In this document: positions 25,079 to 32,417 of the stretch, piece after piece
Position numbering within the stretch: the first letter of the stretch is position 1
How the letters are laid out: every line of letters begins with the position of its first letter
Assembly (NCBI RefSeq): GCF_944384695.1
Contig: NZ_CALWUQ010000013.1
Span: 1-37,218 of the forward strand
Reading direction: 5' to 3'
Source of the DNA: an uncultured Agathobaculum sp.
GTDB lineage: Bacteria; Bacillota; Clostridia; Oscillospirales; Butyricicoccaceae
DNA length: 37,218 nt
Made by a program: the position numbers and the translations under genes
The notes under the pieces: model-generated
What the model saw: the letters and a program-made list of their open reading frames with translations, nothing else
Database searches by the model: none
What the model was told of the DNA's origin: nothing

Positions 25079-25554
25079 TCGGCTTCTTTCCGCAGCTATA
25101 TCCGGATGAATTATGGTACAGCGTGATCATGCGCTACCATCTGCACGCCGGGATCGCCTACTGGTCTGACACGTTGCAGCTGCTGTTCCCGGATTGCCGG
25201 ACTTATCCCAAAGTGGGGGAGCTGCTTCCCAATACAACAATGCAGCAATTACAGCGCGTGTTGCCCGAGAGGACGCTCGATTTAAGAGAGCTGGCATTGC
25301 ATCATTCCCTGTTTCGGTTCCGGATGCTGTTTCTGCCTTCGGAGAGAAAAACCGAACTGCTCACACACTTTTGCAATGGAGAGGACATTGCGCCGTCCTT
25401 GTTGACCATCCCGCCCGAGGAGATGCAACCAGACCACTATGCAGCGGATGCAGAACTTACCTTGACTGCTTTGGGTACAGAGCGGAAGTCCGGTAGCGGC
25501 ATGCACTTTTCCCAGCGAGCACTGGACTCGCATCCGAACCAACAATGTCATTGA
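25075..25554 (+). pseudogene. tniQ: TniQ/TnsD-like target-selection protein, 3' truncated
   Basis: The N-terminus IGFFPQLYPDELWYSVIMRYH is the conserved TniQ start, followed by RYHLHAGI and a helical region (ELALHHSLFRFRMLFLP). TniQ/TnsD proteins choose the insertion site and recruit TnsC. The open frame gives 159 residues, but the last 20 or so codons are IS256-family transposase sequence read in the wrong frame, so the true coding part ends near 25480. The Cys-containing zinc-finger region of longer TniQ proteins is missing. The ATG overlaps the tnsC stop. This copy is presumably non-functional. The recombination that removed its 3' end probably also removed the right end of the element. 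Confidence 0.75.
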
Positions 25555-25748
25555 GAGGCTGAACCGGGAGATACGCCGTCGTACCCGTGGGGTGGGTAGT
25601 CCCCGGACGGCAATTCTGCCCCCGTGCTGGTCGTTGGGCAACAAGAAGTACATGAACAAGCACCTAGAGGTTGTCGTTGAGGACACTTACATTGCTGGAT
25701 GCCTTCATTCATTCCAGAGTTTGCAAAAAATCCTTCATACTACCGCAC
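25484..25748 (+). pseudogene. IS256-family transposase 3' remnant with probable right inverted repeat
   Basis: In the frame of 25505 the sequence reads TFPSEHWTRIRTNN then VIERLNREIRRRTRGVG, the C-terminal catalytic-domain block of Mutator/IS256 transposases. After it, small indels break the frame (the expected SFPDGNSALMLV appears shifted), and then GNKKYMNKHLE and EDTYIAGC appear, matching the normal C-terminus. About 15 bases later GAGTTTGCAAAAAATCC and CATACTACC resemble an IS256-family terminal repeat. Only the last ~80 codons remain. It is joined directly to tniQ. The assignment is from recall of the family and was not searched. Confidence 0.75.
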
Positions 25749-25849
25749 GTTTATGTACATCAGGTCCTGAGATGGCGTTCTTTGTTATCATATTCCTCAA
25801 GATGCCCCCCAAAAATGGGGGGTTAGGACAATTGCTTACAACATCGCTT

Positions 25850-26575
25850 TCAAATCCACATACTCACCAACCCAATAAGCAGCAAATGCACCGGATAAAA
25901 CCAATAAAAGAACTGTTTGAGATTTTTTTCGCCTCTTGTCCCGTTATATGCAAACAGAAACGGAATGGTCAGCAGGCTGAATATCTGGATACCGCCCATT
26001 TGCAGCGAAAGCACCAGCAGCCCAACCGAAAAGCCGAGCAACCGAGCCAAATCACGCTTGCCGGCCGTTCCGGCATATTTCGCCCAGATGCATGCGGCCA
26101 ACTCCGCGAACAACGGCAACATCACACCGCAAAAGCCGTAATCAATGGTAATCCAATCACAGAGCAGCCAGATACCCACGATACAGCCCAGCATTACCAC
26201 AGCACCGCCGAGCCGAACAGCAATTTTGTTCTGCATCCAACAAGTTTGCAAAAACTGAAACGCATACAATGCGCATAGAGAAAGCGAAAACGTTATCAGA
26301 ATGTTGCCATAGAATGTTCCGGTGTACACATAGTAGCCTGCCACGCATAGCAGCCCCATGCCGAACAGCCGGAGAAAATACTGCCACGGATGATGCGTAC
26401 GGCGACTGCCTTCACAAATACAATAGGAAAACACCGGAAAGGCGAGCCGACCAATGATTCGCAGGATTGTCCATTCTGGGAACAACTCCATTCCCGCATG
26501 GTCCAGCACCATCGCAGCCGCGGCAAACAGCTTGATTTCATTTTGCGATAAGCCTGTTGTTGGTTTATTCGGCAT
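25850..26575 (-). CDS. TraX family membrane protein
   Basis: A 241-residue polytopic membrane protein of the TraX family, related to the F-plasmid pilin acetylase and part of the acyltransferase-3 clan. The N-terminal signature is GLSQNEIKLFAAAAMVLDHAGM, then IIGRLAFPVFSYCICEGSRRT, both conserved; about eight hydrophobic segments follow. Chromosomal homologues are common in Clostridia and have no known substrate. GGAAGGGG lies about 8 bases before the ATG, and a good promoter lies upstream. It stands alone between two IS256-family remnants, so it may have been carried as a passenger between IS copies. The frame is intact. Confidence 0.88.
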   Translation of the reverse strand: MPNKPTTGLSQNEIKLFAAAAMVLDHAGMELFPEWTILRIIGRLAFPVFSYCICEGSRRTHHPWQYFLRLFGMGLLCVAGYYVYTGTFYGNILITFSLSLCALYAFQFLQTCWMQNKIAVRLGGAVVMLGCIVGIWLLCDWITIDYGFCGVMLPLFAELAACIWAKYAGTAGKRDLARLLGFSVGLLVLSLQMGGIQIFSLLTIPFLFAYNGTRGEKNLKQFFYWFYPVHLLLIGLVSMWI

Positions 26576-26640
26576 GGCTACCCCTTCCGACGCACATCTT
26601 CTTGGTATCCTGTGTGCGGGTGTTTGGTTTGTTCAGCATC

Positions 26641-26669
26641 AGTATAGCACCAATCCGCGGCAAATACAA
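26641..26669 (-). promoter_or_regulatory. Promoter of the TraX-family gene
   Basis: On the - strand TTGTAT (26669-26664) and TATACT (26646-26641) are separated by 17 bases. The -10 box lies 66 bases ahead of the ATG. Confidence 0.65.
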
Positions 26670-26720
26670 CGCACGGACAGATGAGTTGCAAGGCAACCAC
26701 TTGACGAGAGGAGACACCAA

Positions 26721-26840
26721 ATCCTGCCCGAGAAAATGGCACAGTGAAACGAGGAAGTCATCAAAGCCCAGCTCAAGGAGCTGGTATGAGACAGTGTGGC
26801 GGGAATCCACAACGAACTGTCGGAGACCGCAACGACTGTA
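26721..26840 (+). pseudogene. IS256-family transposase 5' remnant
   Basis: In the frame of 26721 the sequence reads EKMAQ-stop-NEEVIKAQLKELV-stop-DSV, followed by HNELSETA. EVIKAQLKELV near the start is a recognisable N-terminus of IS256/Mutator transposases in Firmicutes. Two in-frame TGA codons (26745 and 26787) and the loss of everything after about codon 40 show that it is dead. Its orientation is the same as the 3' remnant 1 kb upstream, but the order is reversed (3' end first, then 5' end). Confidence 0.65.
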
Positions 26841-27289
26841 AGCAGGAATTTTGGTGTTTAGCAAGAGTGCATCTCCTTTTGGCCGGAGGGAGAGCGCAAA
26901 ATGAAAACAAGTGAACAGGAAGCAAATAGCAGGAAGCGAAATCAGCCTTTTGTGAACGGAAAAATCACCTCTGATGTTGCGCAATGAAGCGCTCGTCAGA
27001 GGTTTCTTAATTCCTGATGGAAAAGAGATGGGGCCGAAATAGAGTGACCATAAAAGAGGTGATGTTGAAAAAAGAAAGGAATGTTTCATAGGCGGCTGCT
27101 TATGGATAGCGGGATTTTTGAAAACAGTTTGGAAATGACAAAATTATGTGCAGATATACCGTGGATGAGGCTCCTGAGGGTGTTGTTTTGACATGGAACA
27201 TGATGCGCTTGTTTCAGTGCGTGGAAGTTCAAAATAGTGCTTTTGAAAAGAGAAAATCGTGAAACAAATATGAAACAAATGAAACGCGG
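26841..27289. other. Non-coding stretch before the lacI-type regulator
   Basis: No convincing gene. It contains an inverted repeat, ACCTCTGA (26967-26974) with TCAGAGGT (26996-27003), enclosing a smaller GCGC/GCGC stem and followed by TTCTT, a weak terminator-like hairpin. At 27260-27285 TGAAACAAAT occurs twice at 11-base spacing, followed by TGAAAC, directly upstream of the -35 box of the regulator gene; this may be a regulatory site. Confidence 0.4.
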
Positions 27290-27318
27290 TTGACTTAGAA
27301 AACAAGGTTTAGTATTGT
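27290..27318 (+). promoter_or_regulatory. Promoter of the lacI-family gene and sugar locus
   Basis: TTGACT at 27290-27295 and TATTGT at 27313-27318 with 17 bases between. The imperfect dyad TGAAACG-CGGTTGA (27280-27293) overlaps the -35 box and could be an operator for the LacI-type protein, though symmetry is weak. Confidence 0.55.
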
Positions 27319-27406
27319 AAAAACAACAAAAAAACAGAATAAATTCCTCGAAAAATATCTAAATTGCACGGAAAAATTATAGAGAATACAAAGGGAGGAA
27401 TTTAAC

Positions 27407-28405
27407 TTGAGTGTGACAATCCGAGATGTTGCAAAGCTGGCACAGGTTTCGCCAGCTACTGTTTCTCGATACTTTACAGGCAGCACTGTCGTAGGAGATA
27501 CATTATCCAAGCGCATAGAAGCCGCAGCAAACCAACTGGGGTATATGCCGGACAGAACGGTTGCCAAGCGGGACCATGGTGTGATTATTGTCCTGCTTCC
27601 GCATCTTCAGTTGGGGTATTTCAGTGAAGTTTTGAAAGAAATCATTGCGCAGATGTCGAAATACAAATGCAAAATCATGATTTTGCCCACAGCACCGGGA
27701 AATGACAGCTACAAAAGTTTTTTTAAAGATTTATATATTCGTGGTGTTATTTATCTGGATGAAGATATTGACCGTGATATGCTGCGTTACATTCGGGCAA
27801 AAAACGTAAAGATTGTGATGCTGGGCGGCGCGGCTTATGAGAGCCGATGCACCTATGTACATATTAACGATATGGCGGCGGCATATGAAGGAATGAGATA
27901 TCTGCTGGAACTCAATCACCGGGATATCCTGATTTTGGGGGATTATCCCGTTCACTTCAGCAGCGGTGCGCAGCGTCTGATTGGTTGCCGACAGGCACTC
28001 AGGGAGTATAATCTGGTCGGTGAAAAAGAATGCATGGCGGAGTATGGTGATTTGAGTTACGACAGCGGTTACCGTTCTATGAAAAAAGTGCTGCGGGAAG
28101 GCAAAAAATTTACGGCAGTGTTTGCGTTCAGCGATGAATGCGCACTCGGCGCCATCTCGGCATTGCCAGAAAAAGGGCTGCATGTTCCAGAGGATATCTC
28201 AGTGTTAGGGTTTGACGGCATTGCTATATCAGGGCAGGTGGTTCCGAAACTGTCCACCATCTATCAGCCAATTAGCAAAATGGTGGCGAAAACGCTGGAT
28301 ATGCTTTGTAATATGGAGGATAGTAAGCAGGAAGGAAATGTGGAATATACGTTTCCGTATAAATTACTCAAGCGTGAAACTTGTATAAGACGGGAGGAAA
28401 AATAA
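27407..28405 (+). CDS. LacI-family transcriptional regulator
   Basis: A 332-residue repressor with an N-terminal helix-turn-helix and hinge (TIRDVAKLAQVSPATVSRYF; later AAANQLGYMPDR) and a periplasmic-binding-protein-like effector domain (about 60-332), including DISVLGFDGI and the segment near the end with TIYQP. It probably controls the sugar transport and hydrolysis genes that follow, responding to the imported sugar or its product. The start is TTG with GGGAGG about 8 bases upstream. The stop overlaps the permease ATG by one base (TAATG), so they are cotranscribed, and the regulator probably controls its own promoter. Confidence 0.93.
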   Translation: MSVTIRDVAKLAQVSPATVSRYFTGSTVVGDTLSKRIEAAANQLGYMPDRTVAKRDHGVIIVLLPHLQLGYFSEVLKEIIAQMSKYKCKIMILPTAPGNDSYKSFFKDLYIRGVIYLDEDIDRDMLRYIRAKNVKIVMLGGAAYESRCTYVHINDMAAAYEGMRYLLELNHRDILILGDYPVHFSSGAQRLIGCRQALREYNLVGEKECMAEYGDLSYDSGYRSMKKVLREGKKFTAVFAFSDECALGAISALPEKGLHVPEDISVLGFDGIAISGQVVPKLSTIYQPISKMVAKTLDMLCNMEDSKQEGNVEYTFPYKLLKRETCIRREEK

Positions 28406-28914
28406 TGCGGCTAAAATCATCGTTCTGGAGAGTGTTGCGGTTCATTTTCTTGGGCTTTTTCGTGTTGATTTCGATAGGCCCTCTGCTTTGGATTATCATG
28501 TCGTCATTTAAATCCAATCGTGAGATCCTATCTTCTGCGTTTTCACTGCCAACGTCCTTTAGTTTTTCTGGCTATACGGCGGCACTTGATCTGGCTCCTA
28601 TCTTTCAGTTTTACGGGAACAGCATTATTATCTCGGTTGTTAGCACTGTGCTGAACGTGCTGGTTGTTTCGATGGCAGCCTATGTTTTAGCGCGGCATAA
28701 GTTCAAGGGAAACACGTTCATTAATGTTAAGCCGCTGGTCAATGAAGTGATTACCAATGGCGACAACGCAACCCGCTGCATCAACGATTTCCAGAGCCTG
28801 TGGTATGCAAACGTGGTAGATGAAATCAGCGTTCAGTATCCGTTGCTGGCGCAGGGCCAGATCACGCCCGAGCAGTTTGCGCAGGCGTTGACCGATGCCG
28901 CAGCCAAGAATTGA
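28405..28914 (+). pseudogene. Chimera: N-terminus of MalG-type sugar permease fused to C-terminus of a solute-binding protein
   Basis: Residues 1 to about 107 are the first part of a carbohydrate ABC permease: a first membrane helix, the conserved SFKSNREILSSAFSLPTSF, a second helix (NSIIISVVSTVLNVLVVSMAAYVLA) and RHKFKGNT. From about 28723 the frame changes without a break to FINVKPLVNEVITNGDNATRCIN and ends QGQITPEQFAQALTDAAAKN, which is the last ~55 residues of an extracellular sugar-binding protein. The EAA loop of the permease and the N-terminal lipoprotein part of the binding protein are both absent. The open frame is 169 codons with GGGAGG before its ATG. An internal deletion of perhaps 2 kb, or an assembly error, would explain it. 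It cannot function as either protein. Confidence 0.8.
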
Positions 28915-28955
28915 CAGAGCAATCAGTTATCCATAGAACATAGCGACCCCTCTCC

Positions 28956-28986
28956 CCGCACCATGTCCTGCTAAGGCATGGTGCGG
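28956..28986 (+). repeat. Strong hairpin between binding-protein remnant and MalF-type permease
   Basis: CCGCACCATG and CATGGTGCGG pair perfectly over 10 bp around an 11-base loop. No T run follows. Hairpins at this position in sugar ABC operons often stabilise the binding-protein mRNA and limit readthrough into the permease genes. Confidence 0.6.
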
Positions 28987-29044
28987 AATGGTCGGAAGAT
29001 ATCATGCGGCATTTGTTTGGGTTGCGGAAATGGAGAAACAGCAC

Positions 29045-29916
29045 ATGAAAGTTCAAAAATGGAAACTGGCAGCGTTTTGCTGCCGTGCCTTCTCCTCTTT
29101 GCGCTGATCTACCTGATTCCTTTGATGATGGTAGTGGTCAGCTCGTTCTTTGAATGGAAAGCAGGGGGAGTCTTTAATTTCATAGGAATTCAAAACTATA
29201 TCAACGCATTTACAAACGATGACCGTATGCTCATTGCCCTGAGAAATACGGGCATCTGGGTTCTGTTGCAGTCCACGGTGCATGTGGGACTGGGCACTAT
29301 TATTGCGTTCATGCTGGCGAGGAAAATGCGCGGCTGGAAAGTGCTTCGGACCATCTATATGATTCCGAACGTGGTTTCGGCAGCTGCTTTGGGTGTCATT
29401 TTCCTCAATGTATTTAATCCCAAGTACGGTCTGCTCAATTCTATCATCGGTCAAATCACGGGTACTTCTTTCCAAAAGAACTGGTTTTTTGAAGAAAATT
29501 CGGCGTTTATGACGGTAACATGGAGCTGGCTGCTGTATACCGGCATGATAATTATTGTTGTTCTGGCGGGCATTTTGGCCATACCGGAGGATGTGACCGA
29601 AGCGGCTCGCATTGACGGCGTCACAGAGATGCAGATTAACCTGCAGATCCGACTGCCACTAATCCGCCCGGTTTTGGGTACCAGCGTTATTTTGGCAGCA
29701 ACTAGTATGCTGCGCGAATTCGAACTGATTTATTTGACGACAAACGGCGGGCCTGGAGATCTGACTCTGAATCTGCCTCTATATCTGTATAAAACATCCA
29801 TGACGGATAACAATTACGGCTATGCGAATATGATGGGCGTGGTTCTGATTGTTGCGGGTATTGTGGCGGTTCAGGCCATTAACAAGCTGTTTCGCATGAA
29901 CGAATCGGATTATTGA
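29045..29916 (+). CDS. MalF-type sugar ABC transporter permease, possible N-terminal frameshift
   Basis: An inner-membrane permease of the carbohydrate uptake 1 family, about 285-290 residues with six helices. The EAA loop is EAARIDGVTEMQINLQIRLPLIRP, with the typical G at position 7 of the motif; DNNYGYANMMGVVL is near the end. The ATG at 29045 (GGAG about 9 bases upstream) starts MKVQKWKLAAF, a typical N-terminus, but in another frame from the rest; adding one T to the TTTT run at 29074 would give AAFLLPCLLLFALIYLIP. So the gene appears to have lost a base, or the read has. An in-frame ATG at 29059 could start a protein without the first ~10 residues. The partner MalG-type gene is broken. 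Confidence 0.75.
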
Positions 29917-29938
29917 CGATGAAAGGGGATAGATTGGA

Positions 29939-31306
29939 ATGAAAATCACAGTAATTGGCGGCGGTGGCGTGCGCTCCATGTTTCTGGCAAAAAGTCTGGC
30001 ACAGAGCAGCGATGAGCTGGGCTTTGACCAAATTGTATTCATGGACAACGACCCCAAGAAGCTGAATGTTTTCGGAAAAATGGCAGCTCGTCTGGTTCGA
30101 GAATTGCATCCCGGCTTGCAGTTCAGCCTGACTTCCGATCCGGTCGAAGCGATCCGGGATGCGGATTACATTATTACGACCATCCGTGTGGGTGAGGATG
30201 AAATGCGCATCAGGGATGAGAAGATTGCCTTGCAGAAGGATCTTCTGGGGCAGGAAACGACTGGCGCAGCGGGTTTTTCGTTTGCCATGCGCTCGGTTCC
30301 TGCTTTGGTGGAGTACTGCGAATTGGCGAAAAAATATGCTGCCAAGGATGTCAAAATCTTCAACTTCACCAATCCGGCTGGCGTGGTTTCCCAGACCCTG
30401 CGTGATATGGGATATGATTTTACCTTTGGCATCTGTGATGCGCCCAGCAGTTTGCTGCATTCCTTTGCCAAGCTGTACGGCGTGGAGCAGGATGCGGTAA
30501 CGGGCGACTGCTATGGACTGAACCATCTCTCGTTCTTTGAAAGCGTTAAGCTCAACGGCCGGGAAATCATGCCGGAATTGCTGCAAAATGAGAAGCTCTA
30601 TACGGATACGGATATGCGGTTTTTCCAGAAGGATCTGGTAGAACACATGGGCTGCATTCTCAATGAATATCTGTATTATTTCTTCTATCGCGAGCAGGCG
30701 ATTCATAACATTCAGAATGCGCACGTTACCCGTGGCGAAGTGATTCGTGATGTGAACCGGCACATGATGGAAGAACTATCCCACATGGACATTGAAAATG
30801 ATTTTCAAAATTGCCTGAAGGTATTTGACAAATGGTACGGCAAGCGTGAAGATGCTTATATGTCCAATGAAACCGGTATCAGCCGGGCCAAGAAACCCTA
30901 TCATTTTGATATCCATGAAAAGGATGCCGGTGGATACGCAGGTGTTGCGCTCAAGTACATACGTGCCAAAAACAGCGGTAAAAAGAGTGAAATGATCTTG
31001 TGCGTACCCAATGAAGGTGCGATTCCGGGATTGCTTGATACGGATGTGGTCGAGGTAACCTGCACGCTCGAGAATGGCGTTTATAAACCGCATCCGATTG
31101 CGCACCCGGGTCAGCTGCAGATGGAGCTGATTCGCCGGGTGAAGATGTACGAGCGGCTGGCTTCCGAAGCACTGCGCACCAAGAGCATTGCAAAGGCAGT
31201 GGATTGCCTGATGGTGCATCCGCTGGTTAATTCGTATTCTTTGGCCAAGCAGCTGGTAGAGGAATATCTGGAGTCCAATCGAGAATATACGAAGGGATGG
31301 CATTGA
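29939..31306 (+). CDS. Glycoside hydrolase family 4 (6-phospho-beta-glucosidase-like)
   Basis: An NAD+- and Mn2+-dependent glycosidase that works by oxidation at C3 and elimination, unlike ordinary hydrolases. The N-terminal Rossmann fold has KITVIGGGGVRS. Then come DADYIITTIRVG, FNFTNPAGVVSQ, and the metal ligands Cys166 (FGICDAPSS) and His196 (GLNHLSFF). The C-terminal LCVPNEGAIPGLLDTDVVEV matches the family. Length 455 is normal. Members act on 6-phospho-alpha- or beta-glycosides or on free alpha-galactosides and glucuronides; the exact substrate cannot be told. GAAAGGGGA lies about 9 bases upstream. It follows the permease by 22 bp and precedes the kinase by one base, so it belongs to the sugar operon. 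No PTS genes are nearby. Confidence 0.9.
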   Translation: MKITVIGGGGVRSMFLAKSLAQSSDELGFDQIVFMDNDPKKLNVFGKMAARLVRELHPGLQFSLTSDPVEAIRDADYIITTIRVGEDEMRIRDEKIALQKDLLGQETTGAAGFSFAMRSVPALVEYCELAKKYAAKDVKIFNFTNPAGVVSQTLRDMGYDFTFGICDAPSSLLHSFAKLYGVEQDAVTGDCYGLNHLSFFESVKLNGREIMPELLQNEKLYTDTDMRFFQKDLVEHMGCILNEYLYYFFYREQAIHNIQNAHVTRGEVIRDVNRHMMEELSHMDIENDFQNCLKVFDKWYGKREDAYMSNETGISRAKKPYHFDIHEKDAGGYAGVALKYIRAKNSGKKSEMILCVPNEGAIPGLLDTDVVEVTCTLENGVYKPHPIAHPGQLQMELIRRVKMYERLASEALRTKSIAKAVDCLMVHPLVNSYSLAKQLVEEYLESNREYTKGWH

Positions 31307-31307
31307 T

Positions 31308-32207
31308 ATGGCATTCATAGGCGGTGTGGGCCACACCAATATCGATTTGATATATGCTGATTTGGCCAGACTCCCTACCATGGGCGAAGAGGTATTCGCA
31401 AAAAAATTTGAAATGCATCTTGGCGGGGGTGTACCGGCTACATTGGTCAATACTGCCCGGCTGGGGCTTCCATCTAAGCTGCTTACCTTTCTGGGAGATG
31501 ATTTTTTCTCGAACTTTGCCAAGAAATCTTTGGCGCAATATGGAGCGGAGACCGTCAATCTGTATCAGGGAAGCCGTATCCCCGTGGTGCTTACCTCGGT
31601 GATGGTGTGCAGTCAGGATAGGAGCTTCGTTTCCTACCGAGATGATGGGGTTGCAGAAGAGTATCCGATGGAGGAAGTCTACCGCAACCTGCACGGCGCA
31701 AAAATCGTGGATATGCACGTCGGATTTTTAGAAGTATACCGGCGTTTGAAAGAAGAAGGTACTATTTTGGTGTTCGACACGGGTTGGGAAGATGACTTGT
31801 CGATTGAAAAATACGAGGAATACCTGAAATTGGCAGATTTCTATTTGCCGAACCAAAAAGAGGCGCTCAAGATAACGGGAGAGCAAACGGTGGAAAGAGC
31901 TGCGGAGCGGCTGTCAGAATTTTTCCCCAATGTGGTCATCAAACTGGATAAGGAAGGATGCCTTTTGAAAAATGAAAAGGGTATCCAAATCATCCCGCCG
32001 ATGCAGAATGTGGAAGCAGTCGATGCTACCGGGGGCGGCGATGCGTTTATGAGCGGCTTTCTTTATGGCCTGTATCATGGCTACCCTGTTGAACAGTGCA
32101 TTCGCTTTGGCAATGTAACCGGTGGAACATGCGTGCAGGGGATTGGCTGCCTTACAAAGTATGTAGACGAGAAAGAATTGCTGGAACAGGTCAAGATGAT
32201 TGGATAA
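31308..32207 (+). CDS. PfkB-family carbohydrate kinase
   Basis: A 299-residue ribokinase-fold sugar or nucleoside kinase. The N-terminal GGVGHTNIDLIY and HLGGGVPATLVNTARLG segments form the sugar site. The C-terminal signature DATGGGDAFMSGFLYGL carries the catalytic base Asp245 and the anion hole. LPNQKEALKITG is also typical. It follows the GH4 stop by one base, so the two are translated together. The natural view is that it phosphorylates either the sugar released by the GH4 enzyme or the imported glycoside, so replacing the PTS step. The substrate is not known. Confidence 0.9.
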   Translation: MAFIGGVGHTNIDLIYADLARLPTMGEEVFAKKFEMHLGGGVPATLVNTARLGLPSKLLTFLGDDFFSNFAKKSLAQYGAETVNLYQGSRIPVVLTSVMVCSQDRSFVSYRDDGVAEEYPMEEVYRNLHGAKIVDMHVGFLEVYRRLKEEGTILVFDTGWEDDLSIEKYEEYLKLADFYLPNQKEALKITGEQTVERAAERLSEFFPNVVIKLDKEGCLLKNEKGIQIIPPMQNVEAVDATGGGDAFMSGFLYGLYHGYPVEQCIRFGNVTGGTCVQGIGCLTKYVDEKELLEQVKMIG

Positions 32208-32417
32208 AATGTTCAGGCTGTAAACGGCGCTTTACGATTTGAAATGCAAACGTCTGCCGCTACTCCATTTTCATAGTGTCAGGACGGGATAAAAAGGAGG
32301 CGTATATCCGTTAGCCGGCGGTGCGGCAGTGTGGAGACCTGCCGTAATGCACAGGGGAGTATCTTCTCCGCTGCTGCGAGTGGATTGTTGCGGAGGCATG
32401 GTTCACACGGTTGAAAT
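32208..32417. other. Intergenic region before the ABC ATPase gene
   Basis: No gene seen. It holds AAAAAGGAGG at about 32291-32300, a fine ribosome binding site with no start codon at the right distance, and an inverted repeat around 32321-32352 (GTGCGGCAG with CTGCC-GT-GCAC). It may be the trace of a lost gene. Confidence 0.35.

Noticed and set aside
25802..25826. CCCCCC/GGGGGG hairpin after the TraX gene as a terminator
   Set aside because: A stem exists, but neither strand has a T run after it, so termination is not supported.
25592..26278. 228-codon open frame on the + strand
   Set aside because: Its first part is the IS256 transposase remnant and the rest is antisense to the intact TraX-family gene.
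21297..27289. CRISPR array or guide-RNA system linked to the Tn7-like element
   Set aside because: No regularly spaced repeats or Cas proteins were seen; the 12-mer repeats are too far apart and too few.
28723..28914. Programmed fusion of permease and binding protein as a real two-domain transporter
   Set aside because: Known permease-binding protein fusions keep whole domains; here the permease lacks its EAA loop and most helices, and the binding protein lacks both ligand lobes.
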